From contig JAXRKP010000542.1 in the NCBI GenBank assembly GCA_037039925.1, positions 142,001 through 206,000 on the forward strand: 64,000 nt of DNA. Direction: 5' to 3'. Position 1 is the stretch's first letter. Every line of letters begins with the position of its first letter. Below are positions 49,421 to 59,120 of this stretch, piece by piece. Below the pieces are notes generated by a model that worked only from the letters and a program-made list of their open reading frames with translations, did no database searches and was not told where the DNA came from. The translations under genes and the position numbers were made by a program. The DNA comes from Doris montereyensis (Eukaryota > Mollusca > Gastropoda > Nudibranchia > Dorididae).

Positions 49421-51606
49421 GGCAGGTTTCACAAAAATGGGACCCAATGATAACTTGAACTCTTCACTAATGTTTCTCAGTCTAATTGATATAACATTTG
49501 GTCCATGTAATCTAGATAAAAAACTAGAAATTTGCTTTAGATATTTAAATCTAAGACCTAGATCAAGATGCTTTAACTATAAAGAACAGCTATCTTTTGA
49601 TCTAGATGATATTTTAAATCTAGATCTAGATCAAGATGCTAACTATTAAAATATCTATTAGATCTTCCGAAAAAATCTTAACTCTAAATGAATTATGAGC
49701 AGGCTTCACAAAATGGTCCATCCCCATATTCCCTATTGTCTCGTTTGTCAAAATGTACATGTTATATTTCTTACAAGTGATTATATACCATGTTAAAGCT
49801 TAGAACATGAGGATTACATATATATGACTTACAATGATAGTGACTTTAAGAGATAGCAAAGGACTGTGAGGCGAGTAAATTAGCTTTTAAAAGTCATGTT
49901 TTTCAGTCAAGGGGCATCATTGTGAAAATTCTAGGTCCAATGCCAGTGACGTAATGTTACAGGTTCGAACAAGATTTGCCAGCCACGGGTCCCGTATTCT
50001 CGAGCAATTATCGATCGATAAAGGTTTTCCTGGGGCGCTCTATGTTTATTTAGTGATGTAACGCTTGGGCATCTGGTTTGGAGAGTTCCCTGACTTTTCC
50101 CTAGTTCTCAATAAGATGTGAAGTCTGTGTTTGTGTTTCCCGACACCTCAGGTGTGGAGTCCACGGCCGGTGCCTTACCGTTGATCAGATGACTCAGATG
50201 CCCGCGCACGTCCGGATCGTGTGGATGGATGAAAACCGATGACCTAGAATTTTTTTGTCCCATTTTTGTAAAATTCTGTGATTGTCATATATCGCTCATG
50301 TTTATACTATCCTTATTACATGTTACGGGTTTATCGTGTGTACCTTAGATTCTGCTGAAACCGGTACGGTAAACTTTACGAATTATATAACGAGTTTCCC
50401 ACAAAGTCCATGGAGGATGCGCCTTATATACTTACAGGCGAATTATATAACGAGTGAGGATGCGATATTTGCTTTTGCCAATAGAGAGAAAGGGAGGGAG
50501 GGAGAGAAAAAGAGATGTGGAAAGAGAGAGAGATGCACCAGCAACAAAACCCTCACCGAAAAGAAAGCGCTTGACGACAATGGTTCTTTTTCCGAACGTA
50601 GAGTCACTATTGTTGTAATGGACTTTTCTAAACCTCCCGTATAGCCAATTATCTTGTCTTTATTTATTAGAAAGTAATAAATCATGAAAGCCTGTTGATT
50701 GCTGGACTTCTTTACATAAGTTTTCACTCATGATAAGCCAAAGCAGGTTTTGCTAATGCAACCGAATCTAACCTGAACGGTCTCCGAATCTAACCTGATC
50801 ACAGTCTTCTTTCTGATGGTCGATCATCGTCTACATTTTTGTGCGGACGTCAGCGGTGGCCATTAGGGACATCAAAAGACAAAATATTCCGCAAAGCCAA
50901 CCGGACAATTCAAAAACAAAATTTTCTTGATATCTCAATAGGCTTACACAAGATGAACTACGAGAAAATAGCTTGACGCGATATAACCGTTATTAGATCC
51001 TAGATCGAAAAATTTTTTGTCCGGCCATAAGGTTTTGCAGACTGATAGTAGTCTCATGGTATTCTCACTCTCATTTAGAGTTATTTTGTCTTTTACAGGA
51101 TATATGACCATAGGAATACGTTTTGTTTCATTTTAGATCATAAAATGGCGCTTCCTACGTATTTTTCAACTTTTTTTTTCAGCTCTTACTGTGTGTTCAT
51201 TTGTAGACCACAGTTGTTACATAATAACGAAAATCTGAAACCTGCCTCACGGATCACTACAAAAAGATTTTTTTTAAAATTAGAACTCGCAAATTTTCTT
51301 TGAACAATTCTCTTTCACATGGAATTAAAGAAAACAGAATAAAAGGTCGTTGACCACACCTACCTTAAGGTGAAAAAGGACTTATTAAAAAGAGGGAAAT
51401 GTCATCAGTCTCAATTGCTGACGTTCGCACCCAAAAAATATTCACAAAACATACAAATTGAAAGCAAATTTCACAATGTGTTTTTATATCTACGATGTCA
51501 AAGCTATACATGGACCAAATGTTAAGAAGATTCATCAATTAAACTTTGAGAAAGATTAAGTGAAGAGTTCAAGTTATCATTAGGTCCCATTTTTGTGAAA
51601 CCTGCC
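49421..51606. mobile_element. 2.19 kb element with long terminal inverted repeats
   Basis: Left end GGCAGGTTTCACAAAAATGG is the reverse complement of the right end at 51587-51606. The match continues inward through CCAATGATAACTTGAACTCT, TCACT, CTAATTGAT, AACATTTGGTCCATGTA, AGATA..AAA and GAAATTTGCTTT, reaching about 49545 on the left and 51455 on the right with small gaps. Flanks TTAGATAT and TTATATAC match at 6 of 8 positions, an uncertain target duplication. No transposase is recognised inside (the frames at 49419-49649 and 50282-50644 are unassigned), so it is non-autonomous or decayed. Degraded end-like words recur inside (AAACCTGCCTCAC at 51239). Confidence 0.8.
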
Positions 51607-51646
51607 TTATATACAATAAATAACGAAGCAATTATTTCCAACTGCT

Positions 51647-54600
51647 CACGGCTGTGCAGGAGCATTAGTTTATTTTCTCGCCGATCGTTATGGTTGACCT
51701 CGGTGAGAGGTCAGCGAGAGTTTGCAGCAGGCGCACGCTTAAGCGTGCCGTTACTCTTGGCGTAGGTTGTGTAACATGGCCTTTTTAAAACAACTACAAA
51801 CACCACAAGAAGGAAGAATACACTTTCATTTGACTAAAAACATAAAGATCAAATTTTATTTGTTTTCCTGACACACTTTTAATCAGATATTTTCTTACAT
51901 GATAACTATATTATTAGGTACAAATCAGACAAAGTTTGACATATTTAATGACATCATCTTACTTCTTTCATTGCACATTTTGCTTCATTTTCTTTTTTTT
52001 TTTTAAAGAATACAATAATAAAGATGACGAATTTACCGTTTTAACTGTAATTACTGTAATCCCCCCACGTCTGGTTTTCTCATAATTAGCATTTCCGTAC
52101 TGTTATCTCTAATGAACACATTTTGGTGTTGTCGATTGAGAACACTCAGCTTCTCATTGACCTTGGTGTGCGTTTTACTAACTCAATTGTCTTTATAGGC
52201 ACAGTTGTATCATTCAGTACATGAACATTCCGTGGAAAATATGTTATTTCTGCTTCCTTGAAAAACAATAACGTTATGCAACATATTGCTATGCGATATA
52301 GATGACTATTGTCAAACAGTTTGTAAGGAATACCCTCTATTGTGTATCTTTAAATAAGTGATATTTTAGTCACAGTTCACCACATGAAATGTACAGTTGC
52401 TGCATAATAAAGCCGTAGTGAGAGATGCTGCTACAGTGTATGTGTTGATAATGTTTTAGTTTTATGATTTCTTCTTCAGTGGCACTAGTGATTGTAATCA
52501 TTGTGATGTTTGTAAAAGGCTGGTATTCATGACTGTGTGTAATTGTGATGATTCATTTCTTATTGCATTTGCCCTCTTCTCTAGTTTTACAACCGTTGAA
52601 TGAATAAGCTCCCGCCCTGTTCACCTAATAAACCTAACCCAAGTCTGTGTTGTTCAATAAAAGGAATGCAGTGTCTTTCTAAGATATGATGTTTAGGAAG
52701 GATGCTTGTAGGGAACAATTTACGCTACAGTTTCATGTACTTGTCTTTTTTGGTGTGAATGAGAGCTATAGTGTTTTCATCTATTGGCTGTGTGTGTGTG
52801 AAATGAGTGAATGAACTTGACTAAATGCTTTATTGAAGTTATTGAATTGACCTCTGATCTGAAATGATTTGTCCAGTACGTTCACGTTGTCTGTACATTC
52901 CTATGTTTTTGATACGATTTGTTTCGTGAGCTGTGTATACAAATTGTTTGTAAAATACCGATGGCAGTGATTGCCTATGACACTTCTACTATGGTATGAC
53001 TGGGGTGTGATTTTGTTTTTCTGTAAGATGTTGTCGAGAGTGTTGCAGATAGGTCCACATCGGGTACCAAGCTCAGCTTTTTCTAGCCTTTCTAATTCAT
53101 TTGCAACTAATTCATATTTCGTCTTCCATTCTATTTTTTCTTCTTCCTGAGACTGAGACGCCACTATAATGTTACACTGAAAAAAGTTAGATTTAGAAAC
53201 TAATTTGTTGTGTTTTAACCAATTACCCCCATACGTTTTTTAAAGTTTTTGACATTTTCATTCTTGCAAGCACTATCTCCATATATAAGCCTGTCTATTT
53301 CATCAGCTTGTGATGTTTAAGAGTAATTCCAGGAGGCAATGTAGGTATGGTGGTACTACTCTATGCAAAGGAATGTTGAGTATTGGTGAGTGAATGCAGT
53401 TGTTGAATGCAGATGCATGCTTCTTTACGCCTAGACCATGTAAGATGTATCTCTGGTTGTCGCTAAGGAACTCTGTTAAAGATCTATGGGGCTCCTCACT
53501 GTTCTGCTCAAAAGGTATCTCACTCTTTCATGTGAGACACCAGAGACAAGGATGTACCACAGGCACCAGAAAGGCCATAAGCTTTTGTTAAAAAATCATG
53601 ATCACCAAAAATGAATAATCTAATCTTTCTACCTTTCTACATCATACCATATAGACTTTCAAGTGGTGTCTTGAGTTCTTAAAAAAATATATCCAAATTT
53701 AGTCTGTTATCTTTTGTTCTAGCCATTGCAACCAAAATACTATTGAATTTGGAATTTGATGTGTGGTATTGGCCACTGCTAAGGAGAGTTTTAAACTTCC
53801 TTTTCCATGGTCTGCGCTTACCTTGATCCATATCTCATCTACTGGAATATTCCCGTCGTGCCATCTGAGTTTTTTTTCTGCTCATCAAGAATCTTAGAGA
53901 CAAATTCTGGAAGATTCTTGATATCAGCAAGGGGAGCTTCTGTGAGTGCACCATTTGAGTCTGTAAAAGGCCTGGACTTGATGATTACATCATCTGCAAA
54001 AACCTCTTTGCGAACTGCCACTCTGACTTTTCATTGGCAAAGTGAACACGGCCTTCTTTCAAGAATTGTCGGAGCACTCTTTCCTGAGACCATGTTAACC
54101 CCACAGTTTCCTTCATGGCCAAAGCGAATCTAGAAGATAACCGCAACCTGCATGAAACACCTGCCTGCTTACATATGTTTTGTTTTGTAGAGGGGCTATT
54201 TCTTTTTATTTCATGTGCGTGTTGATTTCGAATTGCTTCGTGTGATGGACCTCCTATATGTTGTCTAACCTTTTTTAATGCCAAGGATCGTTTTCTGCGT
54301 GTAGGTGATGCTACAATTACTGACGATTTCCTCTGTTTTGTAACTTTAGTCGGGTAGATGGGTTGGCCTTTTGTCTTACACTGAATAGTGTTGCTTTGTG
54401 ATTGTGCTAATGTTCTTTTTACTAAGTTTGTGAGTAGAACTTCTTCCTTATATGTGAGTGCCTGTTGTGCGTATGGAAGCTTGACTGAACAGATATTAGT
54501 AATAGGAGATGTTGCACAGTCTGTCATCTGTGGCTTTTGTTTGATTGGTGTAGAATGGATAAAATGCTGTGGGAAAACGACGGAATTGTTGATGAAAGTA

Positions 54601-55220
54601 TCTTCAGTGTCTGCATGTGAATTACTGATCTGATCTGTTGATTCTGTTGTATTGCTTTGAGTTAGTGTATCTGTCATCTCTGATGTAAACGAGGCCTCTG
54701 CTGATCGTGTTGTGATGCTTGACGTTAGCTCATCTGTCATGTTTGTAGTGACTGTAGGGTATGTTGGCTGTCGACTTGGTGTTGCTGGAGATTCTGATGA
54801 TGTCTGTTGCTTTCGTTTATTGTGTATCAGGCCTAGACCAAGCTGTGTGTGGTGACGGCAAACAGAACATTCTTGCTTGGTAAGGTCTGCATTAAAATCG
54901 CCCAAATGTGTTGGGACATTTGCGTTAAATTTCTGGCTGTTGTCAGAGCACTGCTATTATTTGTCCTCTTTTTTCAAATTGTTTTTCTCTTCTTGCAATT
55001 TAAGCACACAAATGAAGAGTGACAACCTTCAATGTCAGTGTCAATGTTTGTATCAAATATAATAAAAGGTCGTCTTTAAAACAAACGCATGAAGATTTAG
55101 AATAATACTGTCGTCTTTGCTGGCGTTTTAAAACATATTCACTGACAAGTGATTTATTGCGCGCCGGCTGGCGAACTAAAGGAACGCTCACAGCACTAGC
55201 CTGCACAGCCCACGGCTGTG
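51647..55220 (-). mobile_element. candidate 3.6 kb DNA transposon of unassigned lineage
   Basis: The left end reads CACGGCTGTGCAGGAGCATT and, inward, TTTATTTTCTCGCC. The right end reversed reads GTGGGCTGTGCAGGCTAGTG and, inward, AGCGTTCCTTTAGTTCGCC. The shared GGCTGTGCAGG plus the second block suggest imperfect inverted repeats with a small insertion on one side. The interior encodes on the minus strand a decayed multi-domain ORF (52901-54905). Neither end shows a clear target duplication, so the boundaries are provisional. Confidence 0.5.
52901..54905 (-). pseudogene. decayed multi-domain ORF, possible novel DDE-type transposase
   Basis: Read from an acceptor-like TTTTAATGCAG (about 54892). 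The N-terminus LTKQECSVCRHHTQLGLGL has a C-x-x-C and is followed by a long Ser/Thr-rich linker to about 54450. A basic region then leads to SRFALAMKETVGLTWSQERV and LRQFLKEGRVHFANEKSEWQ. After a one-base shift at 54000 it reads VIIKSRPF and KNLPEFVSKILDEQKKN. After another at about 53855 it reads PVDEIWIKVSADHGKGSLKL then SLAVANT, a strand-turn-strand with an Asp that looks like the start of an RNase H fold. Further on are PFEQNSEEPHRSLTEFLSDN, NNCIHSPILNIPLHRVVPPY and LHCLLELLL (53300-53520). The last part (52901-53164) reads IEWKTKYELVANELERLEKA and ITPQSYHSRSVIGNHCHRYF. Similar segment order is known to me from multicopy uncharacterised invertebrate proteins, but I cannot name a superfamily. 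The catalytic assignment is inference. Confidence 0.6.
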
Positions 55221-55225
55221 CATAA

Positions 55226-55590
55226 CATAAGTATAAGAATTTTTTTGGGGGGAATAGATCTCTATATCTACTTTCTGTTAATCCCAACTAGATCTAATAT
55301 TTTGTTGGTCATGGGAGCTCGTTTATATGGGTGAGAGCAGATAGATCTGTGAGTGAGAGTCATTCGTGGTATTATTCTCATTCACTTTCTTGCTTCCCGC
55401 AAACTCAAAAGACAAAAGGATTTTTTTTTCTACATTTCTACTACTACTGCAGTAGCCAACAAAACAGGAATGTGAAATAGAAGCTATACTGCCTTAGGGA
55501 AGAAGGTAGGACAGAGACAGTTTTGGGCAATGAATTACATGTAATGCTCATTCCCTTTATTACTTTCTCATGCCTTCCTTAATGGGCTGT
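55226..55590. other. intergenic, nothing recognised
   Basis: Unique sequence between the candidate transposon and the 42 bp array. Confidence 0.4.
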
Positions 55591-55594
55591 TCAT

Positions 55595-56720
55595 TTGGAG
55601 TGTGTTCTATGGACAGAGAGAACAGAACCAGTTCGCTTCAGATATGTTCCATGGACAGAAAGAACAGAACCCGTTCATTCGGGTACATTTTATGGACAAA
55701 GTGAACAGAACCTGTTGACTTCGGGTATGTTCCATGGGCAGAAAGAACAGAACCTATTCATTTTAGGTACGCCCCCGTGGACAGAGATAACAGAATCTGT
55801 TCATATGGGGTATTTTCCATGGACAGAAAGAACAGAATCTGTTCATTTGGGGTATGTTCCATGGACAGAAAGAACAGAACCTGTTCATTTGGGGTATTTT
55901 CCATGGACAGAAAGAACAAAATCTGTTCATTTGGGTTACGTCCCATGGACAGAAAGAACAGAATCTGTTCATTTGGGTATGTCCCATGGACAGAAAGAAC
56001 AAAATCTGTTCATTTTGGGTTACGTTCCATGGACAGAAAGAACAAAATCTGTTCATTTGGGTTACATCCTGTTCATGGACAGAAAGAACAAAATCTGTTC
56101 ATTTGGGTTACATCCCATGGACAGAAAGAACAGAACTTGTTCATTTGGGTTACATCCCATGGAAAGAAGTTCAGAACTTGTTCATTTGGGTTACATCCCA
56201 TGGAAAGAAAGAACAGAACTTGTTCATTTGGGTTACATCCCATGGACAGAAAGAACAGAACTTGTTCATTTGGGTTACATCCCATGGAAAGAAAGAACAG
56301 AACTTGTTCATTTGGGTTACATCCCATGGACAGAAAGGACATGACTTGTTCATTTGGTGTTACATTCAATGGACAGAAAGAACAGAACTTGTTCATTTGA
56401 GTTCGTCCCATGACAGAATCTGTTCTTTGGATTCCATGGGCAGAGAACAGAACCTGTTCATTTGGAGTACGTCCCATGGACAGAGAGAATAGAACTTGTT
56501 AATTTGGGGTATGTCCCATGGACAGAGAGAATAGAATTTGTTAATTCAATGGGGTTCATTTGTTTCATGGACAGAGAGAATTGAACCTGTTCATTTGAGT
56601 ACGTTCCATGGACAGAGAGAATAGAACCTGTTAATTTGGGGTATGTTTCATGGACAGAGAGAATTGAACCTGTTCATTTGGGGTCACGTTCCATGGACAG
56701 AGAATAGAACCTATTCACTT
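55595..56720. repeat. 42 bp minisatellite, about 25 copies
   Basis: Unit CCCATGGACAGAAAGAACAG, AACTTGTTCATTTGGGTTA and CAT. The period is 42 bp in the centre (55900-56340) and looser at the edges. Because 42 is a multiple of three, frames stay open on both strands (for example 249 codons at 55595-56344), but all are repeat translations with no start or splice context. Each unit has a GAACA...TGTTC inverted pair. Confidence 0.93.
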
Positions 56721-57944
56721 TGTAGAAGTTGACATCGAGCACACCCAAAAGGAGATTATTAATAGGTGGTTGTTTGTTAAGGTATGAGATTAAAAGTTGT
56801 GACTTGGTTTGTTGGGCTTTTTTTGGAGGAAAGGAATGTTGTTTTTCAGTTGTCATTTCGGTCAATCTGACACAGTATAAAACGCAGGACTACAAAACAC
56901 AAGCAGTTTGAAAGTCAATGACACCTGACTGTGCCACATATCGGACTGGGATCAACCATGTTAGCATTGGCTTAGCCTTTCAAAACATACTGTATTGAAT
57001 GTAACTTATTTTTGTATGCTTGTAAATATAGTGACCATTTTTCTAAACATAAAATTTAGTGAGGTTATTTGATTTGCATAATACTGCATAGATGCTATAT
57101 TAACGTATTTATCTTTCGTAAATCTAAAAAATAACAGTTATGATGGTATGCGCCTGTTTTTTGTTACTGAAACAAAGATGAAAATTTACAAAACACAGTT
57201 TTTTTTCTCTTTGTTCAATTTTACCGTTTTCCACCCCATGCATCGAGCTCATGGTGAACTAAGAGGAAACAGCAAGATAAAAATGATAAATGAAAGAGGA
57301 AAAGGAAATAAGTGGAACCTACCGGTACCATCCGCCAACCGCCCACAATTGGAAAGTAAAAGGCTAAAATCAAAGTAGCTTTATTTCCTTAATTCAAATC
57401 AAGCCTGGAACTTCCTACCAAGATTATGTGAATAACGCTAAAGTAATGCAACCTTGAAAGAAAATCAATACTTGAGTAGTAGTAGAAGGCCGACCTGTAA
57501 TAATATTTTGATACAATGCTATTGTACAGGTGTCTGCTTTGATCAGGATGCTCTATACCTAATTGTTGTATTGTATGTGAGTGTATGTATGTATGTGTCT
57601 GAGAGAGGGAAAAAACAGAGAAAGAGAGGAAGGGGAGAGAGAGAGAGAAATTATATTTCGTTAAAGTTATAGGCCTAGTTGGTGTCAAAGAAAGGACGCA
57701 GCAAGAATTTCAGGCATGCACGGGCTCCAACCACTCGAAATAGAGGGAAAAGCATAATGTAAAGGCAGACCCAGTTGTAAATGAGGCAATACACAACTAA
57801 AAACACAAACAAAACGTAGTGATTACCATTGAATTGGTGTGTGTTGTGCCCCATGTCAGAGAAGTAGAAGAGGTACAGAACACGGGAACTGCACTCCCAC
57901 CAGTCTATCGCGAGCCCCCTCACCCTTTTTTCCCTCTTCTCTCT
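56721..57944. other. intergenic with a repeat A copy (57240-57350, -)
   Basis: Reversed, 57240-57350 reads GTGGGCGGTTGGCGGATGGT, ACCGGTAGGTTCCACTT and CTTGCTGTTTCCTCTTAGTT, a dispersed repeat A copy. Elsewhere no gene is recognised. Confidence 0.5.
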
Positions 57945-57946
57945 CT

Positions 57947-58037
<91 letters not shown>

Positions 58038-58102
58038 TCTCTTTCTCTGTCTTTCTGTGTGTGTGTGTCTCTCTTTTGCTTTTTTTCTCTCTCTCTCACT
58101 CC

Positions 58103-58189
<87 letters not shown>

Positions 58190-58237
58190 CCTCCCTCCCT
58201 CCCTCTCTCTCTCTCTCTGTCTTTCCTTTCTCTCTTT

Positions 58238-58274
<37 letters not shown>

Positions 58275-58335
58275 CCCTCCCCCCTCTCCTCTCTCTCTCT
58301 CTCTCTCACTCTCTCACTCTCTCACTCTCTCTTTC
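57945..58335. repeat. (CT)n-rich microsatellite region
   Basis: Two long CT blocks (about 57950-58032 and 58105-58184) separated by TTTCTGTCTTTCTGTGTGTG, then CCCT and CT/CA variants. Open frames are poly-Ser/Leu only. Confidence 0.96.
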
Positions 58336-58377
58336 CTGTCTGTCTTTCTCAAAGAACACAAAGTTGGGTCTAGCTTT

Positions 58378-58443
58378 GCCAAGTTTCGAGCCCGGGACCT
58401 CATGATCCCCAGCCCAGCAGCCTAACCACTCAGCCACCTGGCA
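58378..58443 (-). repeat. tRNA-like SINE head, reverse
   Basis: Reversed: GCCAGGTGGCTGAGTGGTTA, GGCTGCTGGGCTGGGGATCA, TGAGGTCCCGGGCTCGAAAC. Good A box and B box, same family as the 1318 head. The SINE core was replaced by, or truncated at, the CT tract. Confidence 0.65.
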
Positions 58444-58696
58444 TAGGTCACATATTATTTTCACTTTTAGTCTTCGGTGTGAGATGTTGTTCCGGGTATG
58501 TCATATATGTGTAAATTCTCCTAAATTTTTTTACTAAAATCTCTTCCAAAAATGATATTCCTGACTGCTACTAGGCCTGTGGTAAGTTGGTGTTTGACTT
58601 CTTGTTTGCCTGACTTGCAACCCGCTCACCATCCAACCTGCATTCCCCCTATCAAACCCAAGGTTAGGCCCTCCGGCATCTAATCCCAACAGCTGT

Positions 58697-58709
58697 GTTG
58701 CTAGGCAAT
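58697..58709. promoter_or_regulatory. X-box-like RFX site upstream of CDK5RAP3
   Basis: GTTGCTAGGCAAT resembles the RFX X-box with imperfect half sites (GTTGCT / GGCAAT). It lies about 350 bp before the CDK5RAP3 start codon. Function unproven. Confidence 0.35.
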
Positions 58710-59060
58710 GATGGAGAGTCGCCCCCAACAAAGATCCAAATTCTGAAATGAGATCTAGAGGAATTATTGTCTACGAAAGGTTCTTTTACGCAGGAAATAA
58801 AAAATTTGACTAAAGGATATCTAAAGACAGTTTGACATATGTTATGTTCACATATGAGTGAACTTTGTTCACTGGTAAAGTTTGAATAGATCTATCACAA
58901 TGCTAGTGACTTTTAATAATTATAGCCCTCTTCTGATCTTACCTACAGAAATATATTGCTTCCATTTATGCATAGAACAATCTTTCATCTTTTCTTTTCT
59001 GATGTTTTGTCAACAAGAAACTTGAATTTACTGTCTCTGTCTTTCATTTTCAGAATAAAG

Positions 59061-59120
59061 ATGACACAGAATAAAATTTACAAGCACTGCCCATTGATAT
59101 TCACTACAACAAGCTTTTGG
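59061..59120 (+). CDS. CDK5RAP3: CDK5RAP3 exon 1, apparent 1-base deletion
   Basis: From ATG 59061 the frame MTQNK shifts at the A4 run 59073-59076. The conserved continuation LPIDIHYNKLL is one frame off and has an upstream in-frame TAA, so it cannot start alone. One additional A in the run would unite them and give the phase-1 end required by exon 2. Donor GTAGCG at 59121. Confidence 0.85.

Noticed and set aside
50282..50644. 120-codon frame inside the 49.4-51.6 kb element
   Set aside because: No domain recognised, low-complexity REKGREGEKK stretch, overlapping reverse frame. Not supported as a gene.
55000..55287. 95-codon minus-strand frame as first exon of the candidate transposon ORF
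   Set aside because: It spans the proposed element end and has no recognisable domain. The acceptor at about 54892 does not need it.
55595..56492. Forward frames of 249, 212 and 207 codons and reverse frames with a 14-residue period
   Set aside because: The 42 bp repeat unit keeps frames open on both strands. No start context, signal peptide or splice partner was seen, so it is listed as a repeat only.
56715..56790. VDIEHTQKEI-like frame considered as CDK5RAP3 exon 1
   Set aside because: Only the V-D-I word matches. The segment at 59085-59120 matches the family far better and has the right phase and donor.
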